A stretch of DNA of 64,000 nt from positions 37,641,476 through 37,705,475 of the forward strand of contig JACMZG010001911.1 of NCBI GenBank assembly GCA_018340805.1, read 5' to 3'. The notes below the pieces were generated by a model. That model had not been told where the DNA came from. It did no database searches and was given only the letters and a program-made list of their open reading frames with translations. Shown here one piece after another: positions 13,901-23,400 of this stretch (position 1 is the stretch's first letter; every line of letters starts with the position of its first letter). Position numbers and translations under genes: made by a program. Source of the stretch: Microvelia longipes. Taxonomy: Eukaryota > Arthropoda > Insecta > Hemiptera > Veliidae.

Positions 13901-16900
13901 CAAAAAAAATATACCTGTTATAGAATTAATGCCGAGTTAGAAATTTTACATATAATAGCGCACGACGATGTTAAATTAATTTATCTAATGTAGAATCCCA
14001 CTGAAAATCCCATAACTGATCTAAAGTTGCTTGGAGGATTTCTGGTAATGTTAGTGGAAGATTATGTTGGATTCCTAATACTTCTATATAAGACAATTTT
14101 TTTGAATATGGCGGACCGTAATGGTCGTAATGCATGGTCGGCATATAAGAGGCTGTGCTCAATTCATCAAATGTCCATGAGTAAGGTGAGAGTACCCTAT
14201 CCTTATAGTCTATTCTCCTTAGCTCCTGAGAGGACGTGGACCAGGCTTTTATGGTGTCCTTAAAATCCCAAAGCTTGACACAACATGAAAGAGTTAATTG
14301 CCATTCCTGGCCCAAATTTTCAAATACTCAACCTGCATTGTAGTTTTAAATATGGGACTCCCTGGTAATTGAATGATATGGGACAAGGGAGGTAGCTACT
14401 TTTTACCAATTTGTCAGGTAATTCGTTGCCTCCCATAAGACCATGCTCAACCCATCCACTTAGACTAAAGTGATAGGTCGATGGGGGATGAATAAATGAT
14501 AACTGTAAGGAGTATTGAATGGCTTCGACTAGAGGCACTTTTAAGTGCAATATAAAAGTGCACCAACATATATCCTACCCTATCTCCTCTAATAGATGAA
14601 GAAATCATTGTTATAAGAAAAAAATGAAACATCTAGTTTTTGTTGAACTAAGTTGGGAATTCTGACTACATTTTAGATTATTTAATAAGAATATTTAACT
14701 AGTAGGGTCGCTAAGATCACGTCGGCCAGCATTTATTGTCAACTTTAACTCAGCCTAAATCTATAAGGTAGTAAATGTGTGTAAATTATGTTTACAGTTC
14801 CATCACCGAGATCCAGGACTTGTCGGCTTGCTTGCTGCTGACAATGGATATCCTGTATACTACGGTATTATAGCCGATGGAGTGCACACGCATCCATCTG
14901 CTCTTCGAATTTCTTACAGAACGCATCCTAAAGGTAATTTTCCTACAGATAATTACACACCAAAGTATATATTGGATAGTTTTTTTTTCGCAAGAAATAA
15001 AAATTCTTGTTTGACCTTATTCCGAAACGAACGCTGAACAGGCGTTTTCAAGCCTTTCTGCCAACTAATTTTTACTACTCTATCTTAATCAGCATGCAGT
15101 AGGTATTCAATACCTCTCTTTTACTAAAGTGAAAAAGGCTACTTATTTATTCATATTTTGCAGGTGTTATTTTGGTGACGGATGCAATATCAGCTATGGG
15201 ACTATTAGATGGGAAACACCACATAGGAGATAAAGTAATGGAGGTTAGAAATGGACGAGCCTATATAGCTAATACAAATACACTCTGCGGTAGCATAGCC
15301 ACTATGAATTTTTGCGTCAAATATTTTATGGAAGCATCAGGTATGTTTCAGGTTATACAACTTTGATAAAGGCATAGAGATATTATTACTAGAGGGGCCC
15401 CTATTGGTTGAATTTTGAAACATCGAAAAAGTAACCTGACCACCTTCGCTAAAAATACAATCAAATAGTCAGTACAAAAATTACTGTAACTTATATAGAA
15501 GAATGTTAAAAATACAAATCAAAACACCAACTATGTGTGGGAAGCCGAAAACAGTAGATTTAATATAACCTTAACTGACTCTTGAAGGAGGCTTCAATGA
15601 GGTTAAACAGAGCCCATAAGCGCCCCAATACGATGTTTCAGGCCTTTTAATGTATTGAGATAGGCTATTCCCCCTCTAGTATATATCTCTATGGGTATAG
15701 GTGTATTATTTATTGCTATATCCTTAACAATGTATAAAAGTAATATACTTGATTGAGAATTGAGATTCTAAAGTAATTTTAAGAGGGAATGATAAATTAA
15801 AGAAATAGTATATATTTTGCTCATTGTTGTTTAGATGATTCGAAACTAAAAGAACATTTAGCTTGAAACGTTACTTATTACATTACCATTGGGTGTAGTA
15901 ATTTGATTTTGAAATTATTAAAAGTTGAGCAAAAAAGGAAGAGGTAAAAAATATAAAAGATTTTCAAAATGCAAATATGGGCTTTCGACAAAGCCTGATA
16001 TTATTATTATTATAAATACCATGTCATAATAACATATCGGGTGGTACATTTCAGATGAACCAACGTAATTCAATCTTTGAACATAAGAGTAAACATGGTC
16101 ATAGATTTTCGAAAATGGTTTCATCTTTTAGTAAGATAACTCCTTAGACTTAAAATTAACCAATAATATTTCGGTAACTATTACCCAAATATGTTAATTT
16201 GTTACCACTTTTGATAATTTATAAAATAAAATAGAGGATATCGTAATATTACTTATTTTAAACACTTCATAAGATTTTAGCGAATTTGGTACAAATATCA
16301 CTATATTGGAGTAATTTTTCATTAAGGTATTGTTTGCCATATATTATTATTTTTGTACAAAATAATTCTTTTTAGTTGTTTTGATTAAAAATACATGATA
16401 TATACCAATCAATAGCTTGATTAAGAGTAACCAATATATAGTGAAATTAGTATAAATTTTTTAAAAAGTTAAATTAATTTAAAAAAAATATATATATTTT
16501 GGTATGCTTTTAATATAACTTGTTACCAAAAGTATGAACAAAATTTCAAATTTGAGTAATAGTTATTAAAATGGTAATGGGAAGTTTAAATTTGTAAGAG
16601 TATTTTTTTTTGGGGGGGAGGGTGGTAGATTCTAAGACCATGTTTTCTTATCTAAATGTGTGACCATAGTGCATCTAAATGTTCCACCCGGTATATGCCC
16701 AATATATCTCACAATATATATTATTAAACTTTTATAGGTTGTTCACTGGTTGAAGCATTAGAAGCTGCTTCATTACATCCAGCTCAAGCATTGGGAATAC
16801 AGAAAGTCAAAGGCACTTTTGATTTTGGAGCAGATGCTGACTTCGTCTGTTTAGATAATAAATTAAACGTGCTATCAACTTGGATTGCCGGAGAGCAAGT

Positions 16901-16931
16901 TTATACAAATAATTCCATTGGAAAATCATAA
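7958..16931 (+). CDS. AMDHD2: N-acetylglucosamine-6-phosphate deacetylase (AMDHD2/NagA family), 8 coding exons
   Basis: The enzyme removes the acetyl group from GlcNAc-6-phosphate to give glucosamine-6-phosphate and acetate, in amino-sugar recycling in the cytosol. The coding exons I could join are 7958-8156, 10744-10883, 12052-12186, 13048-13177, 13261-13349, 14798-14933, 15164-15340 and 16738-16931 (stop TAA). All introns are GT-AG and the phases agree, giving 1200 nt or 399 aa, close to the roughly 409 aa of vertebrate AMDHD2. Expected metal and catalytic positions are present: Glu136 in HVEGPF, His203 in GHSMAD, His224 in THLFNAM, and Asp283 in LVTDA. FHHRDPG and ADGVHTHP substrate-site motifs are also intact. 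Start: the ATG at 7958 follows an upstream in-frame TTG that is not needed and gives MPGDILRF. Nothing looks broken. Exon boundaries were read by eye, so an alternative 5' exon cannot be excluded. Confidence 0.95.
8330..8478 (+). mobile_element. Possible short solo LTR (AMDHD2 intron 1)
   Basis: Starts GTTATGAGACC and ends CTTTAAC, so the tips GTTA/TAAC are complementary. ATTTT is repeated on both sides (8325-8329, 8479-8483), fitting a 5-bp target duplication. Inside are a TATA-like TATAAAGGG at about 8347 and AATAAA at 8442, in the order expected of an LTR. At 149 bp it is very short and no second LTR or coding part is present. Confidence 0.4.
8848..9345. mobile_element. Family B element relative with internal foldback (AMDHD2 intron 1)
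   Basis: Begins ACAGGGTGAAACAATTAAGA, similar to the reverse of the right end of the 16.0-kb element. Inside, GGATATCGTAATATTTCC with TTTTGGAAACCGCTTTGAAT pairs with a reverse copy at 9300-9345 (TAGCGGTTTCCAAAATAG). The right terminal repeat is not clear. Confidence 0.45.
9769..10056. repeat. 288-bp near-perfect palindrome (foldback element), AMDHD2 intron 1
   Basis: The left arm starts AGACCAAGAGCCCAGGGGTG and the right arm ends with its complement. Arms of about 133 bp pair along most of their length, through GGAACCGGTCTCAATTTTTC and GGATGGGTGTCCCAGGCAGA. They are separated by a central loop of about 20 bases (GCACTTTAGGGGTCAAAG). The frame on the minus strand through it is an artefact of the palindrome. 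The arms are so alike that the element is young or recently corrected. Confidence 0.85.
11313..11377. repeat. (TA)n microsatellite
   Basis: Long TA run in AMDHD2 intron 2. Confidence 0.85.
12589..12619. repeat. Short perfect hairpin (AMDHD2 intron 3)
   Basis: AAATCGAGCATAT and its exact complement are separated by 5 bases. The sequence around it (12520-12560, GGCCGCCGGAATCC) is less AT-rich than the intron. It may be the centre of a small transposon whose ends I could not find. Confidence 0.4.
13982..14560 (-). pseudogene. LINE ORF2 remnant: RNase H and C-terminal tail (AMDHD2 intron 5)
   Basis: On the minus strand, about 14550-14320 reads [20 protein letters not shown], which aligns with the usual WxPGHxGIxGNExADxLAK of a LINE RNase H domain. 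After a frame change, 14315-13982 gives LRRIDYKDR, the degenerate HxxxxCPxYS-like part ([20 protein letters not shown]) and [10 protein letters not shown], typical of the end of such ORF2 proteins. The remnant is broken by frameshifts. RNase H points to the I/R1/LOA group rather than RTE or CR1, but this is inference. Confidence 0.55.
15373..15693. mobile_element. hAT-like MITE, family C, copy 1 (AMDHD2 intron 7)
   Basis: A 321-bp element whose ends are inverted repeats of CATAGAGATATxxTACTAGAGGGG. Flanks are GATAAAGG (15365-15372) and GGTATAGG (15694-15701), six of eight matching, as expected for an old 8-bp target duplication. It has no coding capacity. The interior is shared with the copies at 18852 and 61147. 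Confidence 0.7.
16037..16691. mobile_element. TA-flanked inverted-repeat element, family B (AMDHD2 intron 7)
   Basis: A 655-bp element with ends TCGGGTGGTACATTTCAGAT and the complement of CCGGGTGGAACATTTAGAT, extended by matching ACATGGTC words further in. TA flanks both ends (16035-16036, 16692-16693). Related sequence occurs at about 8848-9345 and 30060-30600. No coding frame was seen. Confidence 0.65.
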
Positions 16932-17120
16932 TTTGTTTCATTTTTTTGGGATTAAAATTTGAAATTTAAGAAAAAGCTTCAAGCGTAGGTGGATCTGTTA
17001 AAACAGGTCAAGAAAATTTGAATGTTATACAACCAAGAGCTTTGTGTATTCAAGAAACATAAGTAACGCAGTAACCAATTAACAGAAAGCTTGGTTTACT
17101 TAAACAATATAATTTTATAA

Positions 17121-17166
17121 GTATATATACATGTATGTATGTATATATAAATATATATATGAGTGT

Positions 17167-17205
<39 letters not shown>

Positions 17206-17220
17206 TGTGTGTATGTATAT
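17121..17220. repeat. (TA)n/(TG)n compound microsatellite
   Basis: ATG/TA units followed by a run of about 50 bases of GT, within the likely AMDHD2 3' UTR. Confidence 0.85.
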
Positions 17221-17700
17221 TTTTTATTTTTCTATAATGATCTTTTGTAAAAAAAAAACTGTTAAATAGTCATGCCTTGTCTTTTACACTAATAGTTGGC
17301 GCATTGGTGGTTTCAGCTTTTTTGATCCACGACCATTATCACTTGATACTTACCATTCCAATAGACATACCTTAAGAAAGTTTAAACAGCAAGTAATAAA
17401 CCACTTTTATGTTTTTTACTATAAAACAACTTTTTTTAATGATTTTTATATAAAAATTACCTCATTTTATTTAATTTAATATTAAAAACTTATTTTTAAG
17501 TGACCAAAATTTACTTAAATATGGGTGGGATAAATTAAACCTATATTACATTACCTACAAAAGAATATTAAGCAAAACCATGATCTTATTTATATCTTAT
17601 GTTTGAAGTACCTCAGTTTAATATTTAATGCATGTAAGTATGTTATATACGAGTCTCATAGTTTTAAAAGATGGAGTGTACCTGTACAATTGTGAATGTA

Positions 17701-17706
17701 AATAAA
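17701..17706 (+). terminator. Candidate poly(A) signal for AMDHD2
   Basis: AATAAA lies about 770 bases after the AMDHD2 stop and is followed by T/GT-rich sequence (GTGTGTTTCCTTG). This is a plausible cleavage signal. Other A/T-rich hexamers exist nearby, so the real site is uncertain. Confidence 0.35.
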
Positions 17707-17986
17707 AAAGTTTGACAATAGTGTGTTTCCTTGCCTTTTTTCAAGTTCTTTATTGGGAATGTATACAAATTTACTTTGTGTAACCGGAGCCATATTATAG
17801 TTTGGGGGTAGCAGGTATACCAGGGGGTAGTTTGTATCTTTTTTATTTTTTTTAGTACAAATTTTGTTTCTTTAGCGAATTTTCATTATGAAAATGACGC
17901 TTATGAGGTTGTTCGGAAGTCGAGGGTGGGAGAGAGGGGGATCGGTTCCTATTGGCTTCTTGATAACAAAATATATGTCCGAAAAA

Positions 17987-17994
17987 AATATATA

Positions 17995-18026
<32 letters not shown>

Positions 18027-18072
18027 ATATATATATATATATAATATATTAATATATACACACACACACACA

Positions 18073-18161
<89 letters not shown>

Positions 18162-18162
18162 A
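17987..18162. repeat. (TA)n(CA)n(TA)n compound microsatellite
   Basis: TA run, then about 65 bases of CA, then another TA run. The minus-strand reading frame across it, rich in Tyr, Ile, Val and Cys, is an artefact. Confidence 0.9.
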
Positions 18163-18179
18163 GGCCTGTATTTTTAGTA

Positions 18180-18217
18180 GAGTGCCTGTATAGGTATAAA
18201 TACATATACAGGCACTC
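18180..18217. mobile_element. 38-bp hairpin mini-element with TA flanks
   Basis: GAGTGCCTGTATA pairs with TATACAGGCACTC around a short AT spacer, with TA on both sides (18178-18179, 18218-18219). The same ends occur at 19698-19740. Confidence 0.5.
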
Positions 18218-18851
18218 TATTAACAACGTAACAACAAGCGAGCCAGTATGGACTTCTTGTATTGTAAACTTTGGAATGTATCTTAAATTACCTATGGTGC
18301 AGGACTGTAGTTACATGCAATGTTTAACATATCTGCTGCTCTGTGAGTAGTAAAATTCGTGATTGACTTTTAAAAGTATTATGGGAAAATGAGAGGTAAT
18401 TTTTATGACCAATTTTTCGGTAAACATAAAAAGTCATTTGTTTTAACAATGCCTTAAACCAAAGTTTTATAAATAGAACTATTTCTAATTTATTAAACTT
18501 TGCCTCAAACTTTTTTTATGGACTTAAAAAACAAGAATCTACAAGTAAAAAATGTTAATAAGCTTTGTAATCTTGTACCACGCACTCTTAAAAGAATAAA
18601 ATTTACTATATTTACCTGTTAATAGATATTCTTATCTGTTAATATGAACCACAAGCATCAACTATTTTGAGGGATGGAACAAAAAATATACTAAGAGATC
18701 AAAAAGAATACTAAAAATGCTGAGTAATGAGCTTAGGTAAGGAGAGTAAGGAAGAACTAAAAACGAAAATCAGATTTTACAAGATGCCAATAAAAAATGT
18801 TCAAACTCTTTGTTTAGATTATCAGTTAAAATTTTATTTGGCTTTAAAGGA

Positions 18852-19161
18852 CAAAGAGATATTTTTACTAGAGGGGCCCTATAGGTTAAATTTTGAAACA
18901 TCGAAAAAGTAACCAGGCCCCTTTGCTTATAAATATAATCAAATAATCAGTACAAAATTACAATAGCTTATATAGTGGAAAGTTAAAAATACAAGTCAAA
19001 ACACAAACAATGTGCGGAAAAACAAAATAAATTTATTAATTATAACCTTAACTTACTTTTGAAGGAGGTTTCAATGAGGCTATACAGAACCTATGAGAGC
19101 CCCCAAAAGTCCTCTTAATGTATCGAGATAGGCTATGTCCCCTCTAGTATATATCTTTATG
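18852..19161. mobile_element. hAT-like MITE, family C, copy 2
   Basis: A 310-bp copy with the same orientation and interior as copy 1 (ACATCGAAAAAGTAACC, GAAGGAGGTTTCAATGAGGC). Flanks TTAAAGGA (18844-18851) and CTAAAGGA (19162-19169) match at seven of eight positions, supporting an 8-bp target duplication. Confidence 0.75.
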
Positions 19162-19309
19162 CTAAAGGATGTTTAAAAGCTTATATTATTGAAAGTTAAA
19201 GTAAACTAGAAGTCGACTTTGAAAATTTTTAGTAAATTTCATTGCAAGCAGTTCAAACAATTTACTCTTTTAAAATAAAAAAAAGTTTCGGATAATTACG
19301 GCGAGGAAA

Positions 19310-19745
19310 AGTTGAGATACCCCGCCCTAGAAGATTTCCTCGCCTTATCTGATTCTCTACCCATTAACTCACCATTTCGTACTCTCCTCGGACTTCGCTC
19401 GTCCTCAGAATTTGGAAATTACCTGATTTATATTGCAGATTGTCTTCAGACTAGCATCGCTCATTTTCTGATTTTAAAACGTCCATGTCATTCCATCGGT
19501 CACCCATCCAGGTACTGACCTCGCTCGATACTGTTTAATATCAGCGATAAAAATCCGTAAATATAATAGCCGTATTCAATTAAATAAAACTTAGTATAGG
19601 ATTTTTAATAAAACGTATACACGTCATTCGATAAAAATTGAACTAATGCTGATAACGACATGAAACTTGGCACATAAGTTGGTCTTATATATGACTAGAG
19701 TGCCTGTATGACACTCTATATGTGTGTTAAATAGGCACTCTACAT
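19310..19745 (-). mobile_element. Minus-strand copy of the 5S-like repeat, itself hit by a tiny hairpin element
   Basis: On the minus strand it contains the middle CCAAGTTTCATGTCG, the best conserved 5S-like stretch at 19489-19542 (GAGGTCAGTACCTGGATGG then GTGACCG), and the tail with CTGAGGACGAGCGAAGTCCGAGG. A roughly 43-bp TA-flanked hairpin element at 19698-19740 interrupts its upstream part. The copy lies in the spacer between AMDHD2 and UBE3B. Confidence 0.55.
19698..19740. mobile_element. 43-bp hairpin mini-element with TA flanks, inserted in a 5S-like repeat
   Basis: GAGTGCCTGTAT at the left and ATAGGCACTC at the right, with TA at 19696-19697 and 19741-19742. Outside, ATATGACTA occurs on both sides, which fits insertion into the TATGACTA word of the surrounding repeat. 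Confidence 0.5.
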
Positions 19746-20495
19746 ATGACTAATTATGTGCCAAATCTCAAATCGATCAATACATTTTTCCGCGTTTTAT
19801 TAATTTTCAAAATTTTTGCTGACACATTATTGCCGACTAAGGACGTCATAAAAAACATATTCTGGATGGCACAACTAGGCCTAAAGATTATTTTTCTGCT
19901 TAGTTTCAACTCTCTGTCACAAACACATTGGGAGCTACGATGATAACTGACAGGAAACAACTCAGAGGTGGTTAGAGGTGGTCCAGAGATCCAGACCTCT
20001 CAGGAGGTCTTAAAAACACCTTGAAACGGATGTTGAATGTTGATTCAGTGCTATCACTATACTTTTCCTAATGCACCTACGGTATAAATTAACAAAAGGA
20101 AAATTATCTCAAAGAAAATATTTAAAAATGTCGGATCATTTATTTTGTCGTTTCCAGTTTTGAATCCTCTACATAAAAATACTCATGGGGGAGCTCCAAA
20201 ACAGTTTTTGTATAAACTCCATGATGAGGCTACCTTTTAACTGTCAAGGTGTATCACAACTTAATTTTGTTTTATATATTTTTTATTTAATTAATTTTTA
20301 TTTAAATAGACAATAAATGACTTATATTGTTTATTAATTTATCATGATTGAGGAGACAAAGTAGTGGTGATAGTTGTTCTGATATGACAGTATATGTTTA
20401 TTGTCATGTGAATTACGTTTTGGTGTAAATTGTAGTTTTATTTATTTATTTAAATATTTTTTTTGTGTTAACTGATTTCCTGAGTAATTTTTATC

Positions 20496-23400
20496 ATGTA
20501 TAAGACTGACTCTCAAAAGAATTCGTTCCTGGAACAAACGAAAGCTGCGAGAGAAGAAAGAGCCTTTGAAAAGAAGAAGGAAGTGGCAATTACTAAAATA
20601 CAATCTAGCATTAGAGGGTGGCTGCAACGACTAAAGTTTCGTCGTGATATATTGTAAGGTTTTCTAATTGTTTCTAGGGTTTCTTTAATTAAAGAATAAC
20701 CTATACTCAAATAAATTTGTTTATGGCAAAAACTAAGGGAAGCAAATCCTTTAACCAGGGATTTAGGTGAAATGATGTAAATATTCATTCTGTAGAGGTG
20801 GTGGTGAGGGACACAATGTCCCAACTAAAGTGATGTAGAAATTCATACAGTAAGGTTGAGGGGTGCGGGACACAGTGGTCCAACTCTCTAGTTTGAGGTG
20901 GTCTTAAAAAACAGGGGCTAGTTGCATTATTTGTTGCACAGAGCACTATTTTTCAACCTTGTACTGCTGTTATCAAAATTTTATCAGTTTTAAATTAAGA
21001 CATCTATTTATGTTTATAAAGAATGTAAACAAGACGTCCTCTACTGTATGAATTTTTACACCACTTTAGTCTCAACTCTCTGGTTTGAGGTGGTCCTAAA
21101 ACAGGGGCTAGTTGCATAAACTACCACATCGAGCACTAGCTTTCACCTTGTGCCGCTGTTATCAGTTGCAAATTGAGACGTGTATCAAGACCTTAGAATA
21201 ATACTATATATAGAAGGAGCACAGGACCGTAAACACAATGTAATTCCGGTGGACTGGTGCACTTAAGTAATGTTGCCAACCTGACAACAAAACATTATTT
21301 TAAATATGTGTCATAAATATCTATTAATGAAGAAAGATCGTAAAGAACAAATATTATAACTTAAAACACCTGCTGAGTATTTAATAATACCGGTCTTAGA
21401 TGACAAAAGGGTAGCGGAATACAAGAATCTACGTTTAGTTGACGAGAACTACTTTTAATATAATTTTAATAAATACGTTTAACTACAATTTAAAATTCTT
21501 TAAATATTGTAATGAACCGATATTTATATTAGTATTTTATGAATAATCAATCATTAATTAATAATAGGACATAATAATTCAGCAACCGAAAGTATTGCCA
21601 ACAACTTTTTTTAAAAAAAATGTATATTGTTAGGGTGGCAGCATTACTTAAGTGCACTAGTGAACCGCCTTTTATGTTATCAGCTCCTTCTATATATAGT
21701 ATTATTTTAAGATCAAGACATTTTGTTTATGACAATTGCAAGACAATTTTTAACTCATTTATGAACATTTTTGATTCTTTTTTTTTTTTATAAGATTATT
21801 TGTTTTGAAAATAGCATAACTTTTCATTAAAAGGACAAATAAAAAACACTATGAACACACAAATTAAATTAAGATTCCTGTACGTCATGGTTATCATGAT
21901 TTAAGGTCTACAGTCTATCGAATACTTTAAAAAATCTTGACAGGTCAGTTTAGGCACCGTTGATTCTTAAGAAAAAATCCCATAAAAAGGGATTTGGCTG
22001 GATCATATCCAGCCCTTAAGTTGTGAGAACTATGAAGGAAGGGATTAATTATTATGTTGGCACCCTTTACCATTATCCTGTACTACTAATTTTCCTCTTG
22101 TAGTTGGTTAAAACTTGATGTTTTGGACTGTTCTTTCATCTTTTTCAAGATGAAAAAGATTACAATAAACGTAGCAATAATTTTAATTAATTTAAGTGTC
22201 TTTAATTAGTATTGAAAGGTCAACCAATAATGATTCATTTCATTATAAGGACAAACCAATAATGAAACATACTAAAGAAATGTCAACTGATAAAATGTGG
22301 TATTAGAAAAGCTAAGCCAAATAAGCCCATATTTGGATTGATAACTTTTATAATTACAACTTATTGATAATGCAAAATATGTACATAAAGCCCTAAGTAC
22401 ATATTTTTAATTATTTATCACCAATACATTTGACATTTTAATACAAGTACATACTTATTTATTTTAATTTTTACTATTGAGTAATTTTTGAATTTTATTA
22501 TTTATTTTACATAATTTTTTTAATTACTTAATATCCATTTTGAATTTGTATTTTTAATGTATAGGGCACAAGTTGCTGAAGACTTGCCTGATGAATTGAA
22601 AGGACCTAATGTGAAACCTGCCGTAAAAATCTATGTTACCATTAATAGATTTCTTATTGTATGGAAAAGAGATGAAGATCGAGAACTATTTGAAAAGCTA
22701 TGCAGGTCACTATTTAATCGCTTCCAAATTAGTTTTTTAACTGTTGAACATTACACTTTAAATCTATTATGAAAGTTATATCACTACTAGCAATAACAAA
22801 ATTTTATCAAAAATGGCAGAATTTTTAGCTACATTTTTATTTAATTCTAAAAGGTAGTAAATTATTTTCTTGAAGTCCATCATCAAGTACCATTGTGTGC
22901 TGGTTTTGCAGTTTTTTAATGTGCAGTTTTTTAATGCATGACATATCATCAGATTACGTAAAACCTAAAGCATTAGTTGCAAAAATTCAATAGCTATTTA
23001 ACTTTAAGTTGGTAAGTTATTGGGAATAGTATGTATTTATTGGTGGGATTCTTAAAATTAAATGAAAATTTTTTATTAAATCTTTAGATAATCATGCTAT
23101 TTGTGTTACGAACTAAGTCAGTCCTAAGTCATAACACCCTATACTTTGATCAATATATTATTCTGAGGTCGAGCAGTGCAATAATACCATAAGCCTTAGA
23201 TAATCTTGACATTCTAAAGACAAGCGAATTGAGTTTAAAGTTTTGATGTGCATTTGTAATAATACATGTAATCGTATCTATACTCATTAATTTGGTTAGT
23301 GTAATCATCCCATCATCTTAGTAAAATGTTGAACAGAATGTTTTAAAACACTGTAGATCCTTGAGGATTTAATGTCAGCTGGTTGTGGTTTGGGAACAAT

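Larger units (their letters stand above)
17707..20495. other. Spacer between AMDHD2 and UBE3B
   Basis: No gene seen. It contains the compound microsatellite, two TA-flanked hairpins, a family C MITE and a minus-strand 5S-like repeat. The last 350 bases before the UBE3B ATG are AT-rich and presumably hold its 5' UTR and promoter. Confidence 0.6.
20768..21880. mobile_element. Family D MITE, old outer copy split by two later insertions
   Basis: Starts near 20768 with a degraded family D end (TGAAATGATGTAAATATTC), runs to GTCCCAAC, and resumes at 21077 with CTCTGGTTTGAGGTGG. It is interrupted again at 21192-21711, then resumes with ATTTTGTTTATGACAATTG, comparable to 50325-50440 of the long copy. 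The right end is not recognisable; the endpoint given is the last position with visible similarity. Confidence 0.5.

Noticed and set aside
17852..18226. 124-codon minus-strand frame
   Set aside because: It is a translation of a TA/CA microsatellite (runs of Val-Cys, Tyr-Ile) and has no protein-like composition.
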